NCBI GenBank assembly: GCA_029260015.1
Contig: JAJDEB010000036.1
Span: 1-64,000 of the forward strand
DNA: 64,000 nucleotides
Source: Phycisphaerae bacterium
GTDB lineage: Bacteria; Planctomycetota; Phycisphaerae; UBA1845
Direction of reading: 5' to 3'
The translations under genes and the position numbers were made by a program. The notes beneath the pieces were generated by a model, which searched no databases, was not told the origin of the DNA, and was given only the letters and a program-made list of their open reading frames with translations. Each line of letters begins with the position of its first letter. Within the stretch, counting starts at the first letter, position 1. Of the stretch, positions 34,794 to 43,830 are shown one piece after another.

Positions 34794-36437
34794 ATGTCCA
34801 GAAGTAAACGAAGATTTCCTTGGCTGGCAATTGTGTCCGTTGCGCTTCTTGCGGGGGGCGGATACCTCATCACGGCTTGCACACCGACAGACAGTGGCGA
34901 CGGATCGATGGACGGTTCCGGCGACATGAATACCAATGGTTCGTCGGGCGACAACGGTTCGGGCGACGACATGGGTAGCAATGGCGAGGAAACCGCCTGC
35001 AAGCAAGCCGACGACGAAGGTAACGAATTCGACACCGAAGTCAGCACCATGTCGGCACAAGGCAAGATGCTCACGTTGAATCGAAAAGTCATCACGTCGC
35101 CCGACATGGATGACAGCATCCGCGTCGAAACCGAAATCCTCTCCGATGGTGCCCTCGTCATGCGCATCATCACAACCGACAACGGCATGGGCAAGGTCGA
35201 AGTTGACGTCGAATACGGTGACGAAGTACCCGGCGTCGATGCGGCCAACATCGTTGTCGAAAACGGCATGATCCAAGGCACGATCGACGGCCGCAACATC
35301 AACGATATGCAAGCCGACGGTGCCGACGCCAATGACACGACGTTTGCCGACGGTATGCCAGCGCCTGAAGATGGCGCGAGCGACGACTTGAAGGACGCTT
35401 TGAACGATCTGCTCTCCAAAGCCGACTCGGCCAGCGGCGATTGCGATGCAACGGCTCCGGATGATGACTCCGATCAGATGAATACCAATGGCATGCAGCA
35501 AGCCAAAATTCTCGGCCTACCCCCGCAGGATTCCGGACACGACAGCGATCCTGAAGCGACCGCCGGCTGTATCGGTTGCTGGGCGGGCTGCAGCGTCGGC
35601 GCTGTGGGCTGTATTGCCGGAGTGTCGGGTGGCTGCGCCGCCGCGCTCGTTTTCTACGCCGTTTGCGAGGCGATCGGAGTGGGTGCGTGCGGAATCTCAT
35701 ATCTAGTGTGTGTGGGTGCATGCAATGCAACGGGGGCACCTTGTTGTCCCGTGAGTTGCGGGTCAGTTGCATGCTGCCTGACGGAGGAATCGTGCCTCAA
35801 CTCGCAGATAGGGTTGTGTTGCGACGTGGGCAAGAAGACTTGCCTCGGCCAGAACTGCTGCGAAGAAACTCAGACGTGCATCGATTCCGGTCCGAACGCG
35901 GGCATTTGCTGCGAACCGTCGGACGTATGTGGAAACACATGTTGTGAATCGACCGATACCTGCATCGAAGCAGCAAGTTTGTGTTGTCCGGAAGGCGAGG
36001 ACCCCTGCGATGACAAGTGCTGTGCTGAAGGGCTTGAATGCCTCGGTGACGGGTTATGTTGCGATCCTCAAAATTCTTGCGGGACAACATGTTGCGACGA
36101 ACTCGACACCTGTAACGAATCGACCGGAACATGTTGCGGATTCAGCCAGGCATTTTGCAATGGCGAATGCTGCGACATTGGTGACACATGTGTATCGAAC
36201 ACAACGTGTTGCCCGCAGGCGAGATCGTGCGGTAATGTGTGTTGCCCAATGGGAACAAGCTGTGATCAGGACACCCTACAATGCGATGCGTGTCCGAACG
36301 CAACCGACACGGCTTGCAATGTCGGCGGATGCTGCCCGGCTGGCATGACCTGCCAAGATGTTGAAGGCGTTTGTTGCGGCCAACAGGAACTGTTCTGCAA
36401 CGGTGCATGTCGACCATTTGGTGAATGCATCCAATAA
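34794..36437 (+). CDS. Cys-rich lipoprotein with halocin-C8-like segment and CC repeats
   Basis: A 547-residue protein. The start at 34794 has AGGAG upstream and gives a lipoprotein signal (ALLAGGGYLITAC, Cys29). A Gly/Ser/Asp/Asn linker follows, then a domain of about 150 residues (for example VETEILSDGALVMRIIT). Residues 259-318 form a hydrophobic Cys-rich stretch (GCIGCWAGCSVGAVGC, then C-rich to ACNATGAPCC) that recalls the mature halocin C8 peptide. From 317 to the end come about seven units of the form CC-x5-7-C-x3-CC-x4-5-C, plus degenerate ones. Likely surface-anchored and disulfide-bonded. The halocin comparison is from memory and tentative. A bidirectional terminator separates it from the convergent lipoprotein gene. 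Confidence 0.8.
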   Translation: MSRSKRRFPWLAIVSVALLAGGGYLITACTPTDSGDGSMDGSGDMNTNGSSGDNGSGDDMGSNGEETACKQADDEGNEFDTEVSTMSAQGKMLTLNRKVITSPDMDDSIRVETEILSDGALVMRIITTDNGMGKVEVDVEYGDEVPGVDAANIVVENGMIQGTIDGRNINDMQADGADANDTTFADGMPAPEDGASDDLKDALNDLLSKADSASGDCDATAPDDDSDQMNTNGMQQAKILGLPPQDSGHDSDPEATAGCIGCWAGCSVGAVGCIAGVSGGCAAALVFYAVCEAIGVGACGISYLVCVGACNATGAPCCPVSCGSVACCLTEESCLNSQIGLCCDVGKKTCLGQNCCEETQTCIDSGPNAGICCEPSDVCGNTCCESTDTCIEAASLCCPEGEDPCDDKCCAEGLECLGDGLCCDPQNSCGTTCCDELDTCNESTGTCCGFSQAFCNGECCDIGDTCVSNTTCCPQARSCGNVCCPMGTSCDQDTLQCDACPNATDTACNVGGCCPAGMTCQDVEGVCCGQQELFCNGACRPFGECIQ

Positions 36438-36530
36438 GGCGTAAGTGATTCCTGCATGACCATTCGGTGCCCCACCCATCAGTTTTGCTTTGGGGTGAGG
36501 CGCCGGAAATTGTGTCATAATATGACACTT

Positions 36531-36580
36531 CAAAAAAAAGGGACGCACGGGAGATCGAAATCTTCCGTGCGTCCTTTCTT
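36531..36580. terminator. Bidirectional terminator between convergent lipoprotein genes
   Basis: A hairpin of 14 bp with one G-U pair (36541-36554 with 36561-36574, loop TCGAAA) has an A-run (36532-36539) on its left and TTTCTT on its right. It can therefore stop transcription from both sides. It lies between stops at 36437 (plus) and 36652 (minus). Confidence 0.88.
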
Positions 36581-36651
36581 CATGGCAGGATGGGCTGCCA
36601 GTTGGGGTTACATCCTTTTAGGCCCGACTGTCAGTCTGCGCTCCCGAATCC

Positions 36652-38076
36652 CTACGGATTGTAGCGCCACATTTCACCGCCTTCGGCAGCGACGAGAATC
36701 GTATCGTCTTCGAAGTACCACACGTTTGACATCAGGTTCGCCGCGAAGTCGTCGTCTTCATCGACCGGCGAGATGTCCGTCCAGGTCATGCCACGATCCA
36801 GACTGTGAACCACGAATCCACGGTTGTTCGGGAAGGTCTGCCCGACGAGGATCACTTCGTCACCCTTGACGGCCATCTTCCACGCACCACCCTGATAGTC
36901 GATGCCGGAGTTGAACAAGTCGATCTTTTCCCAGTTGGCTGGGACGCCTGCATTACCCGTCAGGCGATGGATCAACGGGAAGCGCAGCGACTGGTCGAAT
37001 CCGATGACGAGGCCACTGGATTCACTCCACATGTAGATGTCGTGCAATTCACCGTCGCGATTCGTGGGTTGCACTTCGACCTTCTTCATGTGATAGGTCG
37101 CGCCGGCTGCATTCGACGGATAGTAAACGGTTCCCGGCTCACTGATCCGACTTCCAACTGCCCAGAAACGATTGTTGAAACCGATGACACGTGACATCTG
37201 CTCGGACGGCGTGTCGCTACCGGTCAGCGAACCATCGAGGAACGAATCAAGTTCCATGAAGTCCGACGAACCTGGAGCACGGTATGCCGACTGCGTACCG
37301 GTCAGGCTATCCACAAAGAGTTTTCCATCTTCTGTGATGGCAATGTTTTCACCCTGTGAGACTGACGTAAATGCATTGTTGCTGCTTTGGTACAATCCGA
37401 CTAACTGACGGACCGGACCGGACTCATCGACCGTGAATACTTCGTAACTATCGACCGTATCCGTACCCGTTGCGTACAATATGCCGTCAGGTCCACGACG
37501 GATGTCGTTGATGCGGGCACCATTAAACAGCATCTGCGATTCCCAGGTTTCGCCACCATCATCAGTAACGTACAGGCCAAAGCCTTCCGCGTTCTCACCG
37601 CAACCAGCGTATCCGTCCATGCGTGAGTCGAACCAGAAAGCGTTCGCACGGGTGCCACCGCACGGCTGAGTCATCTCTGTCCAAGTACCACTGATGGGCT
37701 GATCGTCCATCATTTCGTCCTCGACACCGTCGGTGTTCACATCATCACCTGTCATGTCGTCGCCAGTGTTGTCGTCGCCGGTATTGTCATCGCCCGTATT
37801 GTCCGGATCGTCGCCGGTGTTTCCGCCCTGATCGTTGTTGTCATTGTTACCGGGGTCATCACCTGTGTTGTCGCCCGTGTTATCACCGGTGTTATCACCC
37901 GTGTCGTCGCCCGTATTTCCGTCATTGGAACCGTCATTGTTGTCGGAACCATCTTGCGACGTATCGCCACCATTGTTTCCGCCATCGCCATCGTTACCCG
38001 TCATGGTTTCGCAACCGGCTGTCCAAAGCATTGCAAACCCAACCAACGCCAATTTCGCCCATCGATTCGTAGTCAT
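36652..38076 (-). CDS. Lipoprotein with Ycf48/BNR-like beta-propeller
   Basis: A 474-residue protein. The start at 38076 is set by GGAGG seven bases upstream and gives a lipoprotein signal (KLALVGFAMLWTAGC, Cys22). About 100 residues of Gly/Asp/Asn/Thr low complexity follow, with runs such as GDNTGDNTGD and GDDNTGDDNTGDD. The remaining 340 residues look like a sialidase/BNR or Ycf48-type propeller: WFDSRMDGYAGCGENAEGFG, YVTDDGGETWESQMLFNGA, IRRGPDGILYATG, VVHSLDRGMTWTDI, with Asp-box-like D.G.TW motifs. The propeller is presumably held away from the membrane on the flexible stalk. Ligand unknown. The same type of linker occurs in the convergent lipoprotein. Confidence 0.85.
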   Translation of the reverse strand: MTTNRWAKLALVGFAMLWTAGCETMTGNDGDGGNNGGDTSQDGSDNNDGSNDGNTGDDTGDNTGDNTGDNTGDDPGNNDNNDQGGNTGDDPDNTGDDNTGDDNTGDDMTGDDVNTDGVEDEMMDDQPISGTWTEMTQPCGGTRANAFWFDSRMDGYAGCGENAEGFGLYVTDDGGETWESQMLFNGARINDIRRGPDGILYATGTDTVDSYEVFTVDESGPVRQLVGLYQSSNNAFTSVSQGENIAITEDGKLFVDSLTGTQSAYRAPGSSDFMELDSFLDGSLTGSDTPSEQMSRVIGFNNRFWAVGSRISEPGTVYYPSNAAGATYHMKKVEVQPTNRDGELHDIYMWSESSGLVIGFDQSLRFPLIHRLTGNAGVPANWEKIDLFNSGIDYQGGAWKMAVKGDEVILVGQTFPNNRGFVVHSLDRGMTWTDISPVDEDDDFAANLMSNVWYFEDDTILVAAEGGEMWRYNP

Positions 38077-38432
38077 CACAACCTCCAATACGCAAATTCG
38101 TCCAAGACCTTTACGACCGCCCATCACTCGACAAGTCGCTTATGTCTTCACCCCGATGCCTGGACTCTGGCCTGTCCCATCCATCCAAAAACATCGCCCC
38201 ACCAGGACCATCCCAGCAGGCAGCAGGAACGTCCTGCCACCCCAAGACGCGAACTTGCCCACCGGTAGGGACAATAAAATCTTGGAAAATCCCCGCAGAA
38301 GTACGGAAACTATGATTTCAGCTATACTTACGTTCATGAAGATCATGGCCAATTGTGGCACGAATCTTTATCATGGATACAGGGAAAGGCCGTCCGATCC
38401 CCCTTTTTGTGCTGGCAGCGTTTACTTGACAC
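38077..38432. other. Divergent intergenic region before the sigma-factor gene
   Basis: 356 bp without a convincing gene. TATACT near 38320 could be a -10 box for the sigma/kinase genes, but no good -35 partner is present. No Shine-Dalgarno is seen in front of the ATG at 38433. GGAGG at the left edge belongs to the minus-strand lipoprotein. Confidence 0.4.
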
Positions 38433-39005
38433 ATGTCTGACGAATCGTTTGAACCGGTCACTCAACACCTGCTGCGGATACAAGCCGGCGATGCGCTGGC
38501 TGCCGATTCGCTGCTACCGCTCGTTTACGATGAATTGCGAGCGCTCGCGGGGGCTGCGTTTCGGAAGGAACGCCCGGATCACACCTTGCAGCCAACCGCC
38601 ATCGTGCATGAGGCGTATTTGAAACTCGTCGATCAAAAGAATTCCGACTGGAAGAACCGCGCTCACTTTCGAGCTGTTGCGGCGCAGGCGATCCGACGAA
38701 TCTTAATCGACCACTCGCGAAAGCATCGTGCGGCCAAACGCACCCCACCGACCTACATCAGCATCGATCTGTCGTCCGATCATCCGCAGGACACACAAGC
38801 CGACCTCGAATTGCTCGAAATCGCGATGAACAAACTCGCCAAACTTAACGAGCGCCAGGCCAAGGTGGTCGAGATGCGATTCTTCGCAGGGATGACCGTC
38901 GAAGAAACGGCTGTTGTTCTCGATGTGTCACAAGGTACGATCAAAGGCGATTGGCGGATGGCCCGAGCGTGGCTACAACGTGAACTTGAATCGGAAATCG
39001 ATTAG
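38433..39005 (+). CDS. ECF sigma factor, TIGR02999-like (kinase-linked)
   Basis: A 190-residue extracytoplasmic-function sigma factor. Region 2 is seen in LRIQAGDALAADSLLPLVYDELRALAG and HTLQPTAIVHEAYLKLVDQ, and the region 2 to 4 linker in FRAVAAQAIRRILIDHSRK. Region 4 is a helix-turn-helix, LNERQAKVVEMRFFAGMTVEETAVVLDVSQGTIKGDWRMARAWL. The HEAYLKL and ILIDH.R lines are characteristic of the ECF group common in planctomycetes and acidobacteria that sits beside Ser/Thr kinases. Its TAG is immediately followed by the kinase ATG, so the pair is probably co-translated. Regulation by phosphorylation is known for related ECF/STK pairs but is inferred here. Confidence 0.93.
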   Translation: MSDESFEPVTQHLLRIQAGDALAADSLLPLVYDELRALAGAAFRKERPDHTLQPTAIVHEAYLKLVDQKNSDWKNRAHFRAVAAQAIRRILIDHSRKHRAAKRTPPTYISIDLSSDHPQDTQADLELLEIAMNKLAKLNERQAKVVEMRFFAGMTVEETAVVLDVSQGTIKGDWRMARAWLQRELESEID

Positions 39006-41612
39006 ATGGACTCCGCGCGATACAACCGCATTTCCGAAATCTTCGCTCAAGCGATGGACATGCCAACCGACCAGCGCACGCAGTTTCTTGAGACCGAATG
39101 CGGCGGCGATCAAGCGCTACTCGACGAAGTCAGCGATTTGCTGCAACGCGATGAAAAACCAGCCGCCGTCGATAAGCCCGTCATCGATCAAAACGTCACC
39201 CACAAACTGCTGACCGATTCTTTCTCAGACGCGATCACCAAACCGAAAGAGATCGGCCCGTATAAGATCATCGACGTACTCGGCGTCGGCGGGATGGGAA
39301 CTGTCTATCGCGCGGAGCAACAATACCCGAGTCGAACGGTGGCGCTGAAGGTCGTTCAAACACCGCTGTATTCAAAGTCGATGGCTCGGCGCATCGAATA
39401 CGAAGCGCAGGTACTTGCTCGATTGCAGCACGTTGGTATCGCCCAGGTGTTTGAAGCCGGTACGGCGAAGCTCAACGGTGTGACGGTTCCGTTCTTTGCG
39501 ATGGAATTGGTGGATGGTCGCACGCTGACCAGCCACGCTGAGACGTACGACCTCAATACGCGACAGAAGCTGGAATTGATCTGCCGCGTTTGTGCAGCCG
39601 TCCAACATGCCCATCGGCAAGGCGTCATTCATCGCGACCTCAAACCGGCCAATGTACTTGTTACCAGTGACGGGCAACCTAAAGTGCTCGACTTCGGCAT
39701 CGCTCGCGTCACCGATTCGGACATTCAAACAACGACGCTGCACACGGATGTCGGACAACTCGTCGGTACCATTGCATACATGAGTCCGGAGCAGGTGGCT
39801 GGCGATTCCTCAAACATCGACACCCGCAGCGATGTCTACGCCCTCGGCGTGCTGGCGTTTGAATTACTCACCGGTCAATTACCGCACGCGGTGGGCGGAA
39901 AGACCATCGCCGAATCCGCCCGAATCATTCAACACGACAACCCCAGGACGCTTCGAGGATTCAGTTCCGAATTCCAAGGCGACTTGGAAACAGTGATCCT
40001 CAAGGCGCTGGAAAAGGACCGCGAGCGGCGATACGGATCAGCCGCAGAATTCGCTGCCGACCTCAAGCGCTACCTCGACAACGAACCGGTCATCGCCCGA
40101 CCTGCAAGCCTGACCTACCAGATTCGCAAGTTCGCTCAACGAAATCGCAGCCTCGTCGCGTCGATTGTCGCAGCATTTGTTCTTCTGATTATCGCAGTGT
40201 CAGGAACGTCATATGGCCTCGTCGAGGCGATGCGCGAGCGCGACGACGCTATTCAAGCACGTCAGGAATTGCAAGCGGCGAAGGAAGCCGTCGAAGAAGA
40301 GACCATGAAGATGACGGCGGTCAATACGTTTCTTGGCCGGATGCTTCGCGCCCCAGACCCAATGGGAAATGAAGGCGGCAAGCGCGATATGACCGTGGTC
40401 GAGATGCTCGATCGCGAGGCTGGCTCTATCGGAGAAGCATTCAAAGATCAACCAATGATCGAGTCGGCGATTCGGACGACGATCGGTTCGACTTACGCCG
40501 GACTCGGCCGGTATCCAGAAGCCGAAGTCCAATTACAAATCGCATTGAAGAAGCACAAGGAATCTGGAGGTCCGGAATCAAATGATACGCAGCGGGCCAA
40601 GCGCGATCTGGGCGGTGTGTTGGTAAAGCTTGGCCGCATCGATGAAGCGATTCCCTTGATGCGCGAATCACTTGAAATTCAAGCCAACAATGAAGAAGGC
40701 AAATGGACCACTGAGTATGCGGTCGCGGCAGTGCGACTCGGGTGGGCGCTGGAGAAACAGGGGCAATATGCGGAAGCAGAACGGTGGATGCGTCCGGCGA
40801 TCCCAGTCTTGAAGGCAGAAGGTGAAACGCACCGTCATGTCTATGCATCTTCGATCAACAATCTCGCCAAGGTGATCAACAAGCTCGGCAGACCGGCAGA
40901 AGCTGAAGAACTCTATACCGAAGCCCAGAACAAATTCATAGAACTTCATGGCCCAGATAATTTCAGCGTTGGATTGACCATGAACAATATTGCCATAATG
41001 CGTCACCTGCAGGGAGACAAGGAAGGCGCGGCGGTTGGTCACCTTAAAGCCGTGGAAATATTGCGCAAGACGCTTGGTTCAGATCATCCGACGCTGGCAA
41101 CAGTCTTCAACAACGTCGGATTACTCTATTTCGACATCGAAAAAATGGAGGATGCTGAAGTTCATCTGCGCGAGGCATTACGGATATACACAACGGCCTA
41201 TGGCGAGGATCACCCCGAAACCATCGACGGTCAATATGCCTTGGGGTTGGTGCTTTATGAACTCAAGATGTTTGAAGAAGCTGAGTCAACTTATAAGCAC
41301 GTTTTCGAGCAGCGCCGCAAATTGATGGGTCCGACCACCGACAAGACGCTGCTGGCAGAAATGCATTGGGCGCGATGTCGGGCCAAACTCGGTGATTCGG
41401 AAACGACCGATGCGGTGCTGCAGCGTGTGTTTGAACATTTCGAGAATAGCTACAAAGTCGAACATCGGTGGACTCAGGTCGGGTTGCGAGCGCTTTTGGA
41501 ATTCAAGATTGATACGGAGCAATTCGACGAATGTCGCAAACTTCGCAAATTGCTCTCACCCAATGATGAACGAAGCGCAACAATGCTTGCACAAACCGAG
41601 GGGCAATTCTAA
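39006..41612 (+). CDS. Transmembrane Ser/Thr protein kinase with TPR sensor domain
   Basis: An 868-residue Hanks-type kinase. A short N-terminal segment (about 80 residues, RISEIFAQAMDMPTDQRTQFL) typical of ECF-linked kinases comes first. The catalytic domain shows VLGVGGMGTVYRA, VALKVV, VIHRDLKPANVLV, VLDFGIA, AYMSPEQ and DVYALGVLAFELLTG. A membrane helix (SLVASIVAAFVLLIIAVSG) lies near residue 385. Outside, from about residue 470, are many tetratricopeptide repeats of the kinesin-light-chain type (for example YAGLGRYPEAEVQLQIAL, NLAKVINKLGRPAEAEEL). It starts one base after the sigma gene's stop. A signal-to-transcription unit is the natural reading; the stimulus is unknown. Confidence 0.95.
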   Translation: MDSARYNRISEIFAQAMDMPTDQRTQFLETECGGDQALLDEVSDLLQRDEKPAAVDKPVIDQNVTHKLLTDSFSDAITKPKEIGPYKIIDVLGVGGMGTVYRAEQQYPSRTVALKVVQTPLYSKSMARRIEYEAQVLARLQHVGIAQVFEAGTAKLNGVTVPFFAMELVDGRTLTSHAETYDLNTRQKLELICRVCAAVQHAHRQGVIHRDLKPANVLVTSDGQPKVLDFGIARVTDSDIQTTTLHTDVGQLVGTIAYMSPEQVAGDSSNIDTRSDVYALGVLAFELLTGQLPHAVGGKTIAESARIIQHDNPRTLRGFSSEFQGDLETVILKALEKDRERRYGSAAEFAADLKRYLDNEPVIARPASLTYQIRKFAQRNRSLVASIVAAFVLLIIAVSGTSYGLVEAMRERDDAIQARQELQAAKEAVEEETMKMTAVNTFLGRMLRAPDPMGNEGGKRDMTVVEMLDREAGSIGEAFKDQPMIESAIRTTIGSTYAGLGRYPEAEVQLQIALKKHKESGGPESNDTQRAKRDLGGVLVKLGRIDEAIPLMRESLEIQANNEEGKWTTEYAVAAVRLGWALEKQGQYAEAERWMRPAIPVLKAEGETHRHVYASSINNLAKVINKLGRPAEAEELYTEAQNKFIELHGPDNFSVGLTMNNIAIMRHLQGDKEGAAVGHLKAVEILRKTLGSDHPTLATVFNNVGLLYFDIEKMEDAEVHLREALRIYTTAYGEDHPETIDGQYALGLVLYELKMFEEAESTYKHVFEQRRKLMGPTTDKTLLAEMHWARCRAKLGDSETTDAVLQRVFEHFENSYKVEHRWTQVGLRALLEFKIDTEQFDECRKLRKLLSPNDERSATMLAQTEGQF

Positions 41613-41635
41613 ACGACACGCACAAATAATTCGCC

Positions 41636-42082
41636 CTAGCCGACTGTCAGTGCGTCCCCGACTTTGATCGTACCGCCTTCGACGATTTCACCGTAAACCC
41701 CGCCGCGACAATCCGGAACCAACGCCTCGCGAAGTCCCATGTGGATCTTGTCCATCAGACCGCACGGCTTGGTTTCGGCATTGACCTTGACGGTCAGGTC
41801 TCCAAGTCTGACCGTACTCCCGATCAAGCCCTCGAGCGAACCGCCATCCAGAAGAATGTTGGCGCGGCGGGTGTGCCAGGGAAGATTCGCGCCAAGTTCG
41901 GTGGTCGTCTGTGCCCACTGATCCGTCGAAAGCAGTGTTATGCGGCGGTGCGCCGGCGCGGGCAAGTCGCCATCAAGCCCGCCATCCGGACTCGCACTCA
42001 CGAGGTCGATTTCCTGCATGGGCCCGTTCTTTTCGGTCCGGACTGCGATCGACAATATTTTTCGGCCAGAATCTTTGATCAT
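41636..42082 (-). CDS. MOSC-domain protein
   Basis: A 148-residue protein read as a single MOSC domain: GGLDGDLPAPAHRRITLLST, RRANILLDGG, LIGSTVRLGDLTVKVNAETKPCGLMD with the conserved Cys, and RGGVYGEIVEGGTIKVGD. MOSC domains carry sulfur for molybdenum-cofactor enzymes or act as stand-alone N-hydroxylated-base detoxifiers such as YiiM. Which applies here is open. The ATG at 42082 is preferred over an upstream one at 42106 because GGAG lies about ten bases before it. The gene converges on the kinase gene with 23 bp between stops. Confidence 0.85.
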   Translation of the reverse strand: MIKDSGRKILSIAVRTEKNGPMQEIDLVSASPDGGLDGDLPAPAHRRITLLSTDQWAQTTTELGANLPWHTRRANILLDGGSLEGLIGSTVRLGDLTVKVNAETKPCGLMDKIHMGLREALVPDCRGGVYGEIVEGGTIKVGDALTVG

Positions 42083-42263
42083 GACGGTTTTCTCCAGCGA
42101 TCTCATCAGTCGTTATTGCAGTTTCGTCGATACAGATCATAAGTCAGCGGGCGAGTTTGTAACACGGACATTTCACACTAGCCAGCCGTGTTACCATCGA
42201 TTCCGCCCGTGTATTATAAGGTCAGAAATAGATATGGGCATTCAATCTCGGAGAACCAATTAG

Positions 42264-43754
42264 ATGCGAACTTACGCACTTGTGTTTTGCTTTGTCGTAA
42301 CGCTAATCAGTCCAGCTTTCGGTCAACTCGATCCGATCAAACCACCTCCCCTTCCGGATTTCAAAACGCCAGTCGATTATACGGCATGGTACTTTGAGGA
42401 GTTCGCACCTAAATCCGAAAGCAGCGCCCTGCCGATTTATGAACCGCTGCTTTTTGGTCCCGAGGCAAAGTCACTGAAGCTCGATGCCAAAGCGGCTGCT
42501 CGGGATCAAGCGTTTGAAATCATGGGAAATCCGCAGGAATGGAGAACCACCGAAAAGCCTGAACTCGCTGCGTGGATTCAGACGGTTGAGAAGAAGTACA
42601 AGCAACCGTTCATGGATGCGTCCAAGAAAAAAGACATGCCGGTGCGGCGCATCAACAACCTCAAGTTCTTATACGATCGGCCCATCGCTCGATTCGTCAA
42701 TGGCCGCGCCATCGGACAGATGATGTTCGCCCGCGCCTGGCGTGCCGATGGCAACATCTTCAAAACGGAATACTTGATCGATGCGGCTCAGTCGAATCTG
42801 GCGTTTGCCGACCATCTGGGACGACTGCCAAGTCTCGAAGAACAGTTTTTCTCAAGCGGGCATCGCATTACGACCTACACGCAAGTGCTGACGGCGCTTC
42901 GCAGCTTCATGCATCGCATTCATGTGTGGGATGAGATTATCGCGGCGTTCGATCAGTTCGACAGCGTTCCCGTCACGAAGATATACGCCCGTTCGCTCTA
43001 TTTTGCCGAGGCAGCCGCACTGCAGCAACTGCAGCATTTCTGCATGGATGGCAATAGCGCCGCAAAACCGGCCATCAATCCAGAAACCGTCAAGAGATTT
43101 TACGAAACCCCCGATCGAAAGCTTAAAGGAGTTTCGCCAGCATGCAGCAGTCTTGCTTCGGCAGACCCCATGGTCTTGGCGAAGGCCATCCACGAATACT
43201 ACGAGCAAATGCGACAACTTCTCGGCAAGCCTTTTGTCATCAACCTGAAAGACGAGATCGCGCGCATTGAAAAGAACCACTGGGAAGGGATCGACGGTAT
43301 GGAATGCCTGGTTCCCCGAATCGGATTTGCGGTGCAGACGTTCTTTCGCACTGAAGCGTTGCGACGCGGCTCGCGACTGTTTCTTGAGAAGTCCATGCAT
43401 TACAAACGAACGGGACTTTGGCCGCGACAACTGGACGAACTCAAGAACCCCGCGGTCGCGTTTTGCCGAATCGACCCGTACACCGGTAAGGACTTTCTGT
43501 TAAGACCGGCTGGAGATGTAGAGGTGGTGTATTCTGTTGGCGTCGATGGCGTTGATGACAAAGCCAACACAAAGACCGACGTCATCGTCTGGGCGAACGT
43601 CTACACCGAAAAACAGGGTGTCGTACCCGAAGACGTCAAACGAAACATCGAAAACGCCAACAAGAAAAAAGCTGAAGAAGAAGCCAAAGGCGACAAATCT
43701 GAGCATTCAGATGAAAGTAAACCAACAGCACCAGCCACCAAAGAAGCGCCATGA
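42264..43754 (+). CDS. Secreted hypothetical protein with charged tail
   Basis: A 496-residue protein with a clear signal peptide (YALVFCFVVTLISPAFGQ) and a good ribosome site (GGAGAACCAATTAG before ATG). The mature protein is mostly helical: AARDQAFEIMGNPQEW, ARAWRADGNIFKTEYLIDAAQSN, LRRGSRLFLEKSMHYKRTG. A small conserved-looking end precedes the tail (RIDPYTGKDFLLRPAGDVEVVYSVGVDG), and such lines occur in many planctomycete exported proteins. The last 40 residues are Lys/Glu/Ser/Pro-rich. No known family is recognised. It stands alone between the MOSC gene and the aldolase gene. Confidence 0.75.
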   Translation: MRTYALVFCFVVTLISPAFGQLDPIKPPPLPDFKTPVDYTAWYFEEFAPKSESSALPIYEPLLFGPEAKSLKLDAKAAARDQAFEIMGNPQEWRTTEKPELAAWIQTVEKKYKQPFMDASKKKDMPVRRINNLKFLYDRPIARFVNGRAIGQMMFARAWRADGNIFKTEYLIDAAQSNLAFADHLGRLPSLEEQFFSSGHRITTYTQVLTALRSFMHRIHVWDEIIAAFDQFDSVPVTKIYARSLYFAEAAALQQLQHFCMDGNSAAKPAINPETVKRFYETPDRKLKGVSPACSSLASADPMVLAKAIHEYYEQMRQLLGKPFVINLKDEIARIEKNHWEGIDGMECLVPRIGFAVQTFFRTEALRRGSRLFLEKSMHYKRTGLWPRQLDELKNPAVAFCRIDPYTGKDFLLRPAGDVEVVYSVGVDGVDDKANTKTDVIVWANVYTEKQGVVPEDVKRNIENANKKKAEEEAKGDKSEHSDESKPTAPATKEAP

Positions 43755-43830
43755 TTAACGGCTCATCCTGTCTGCCTGGATTCCTCGGCCATGATTCCAA
43801 TGATGGACTCTGCAGGCCGCATATATCGCC

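Noticed and set aside
34668..35501. 277-codon minus-strand frame opposite the Cys-rich lipoprotein
   Set aside because: The plus strand has a lipoprotein signal, ribosome site and Cys repeats; the antisense frame is Val/Gly/Asp-rich without features.
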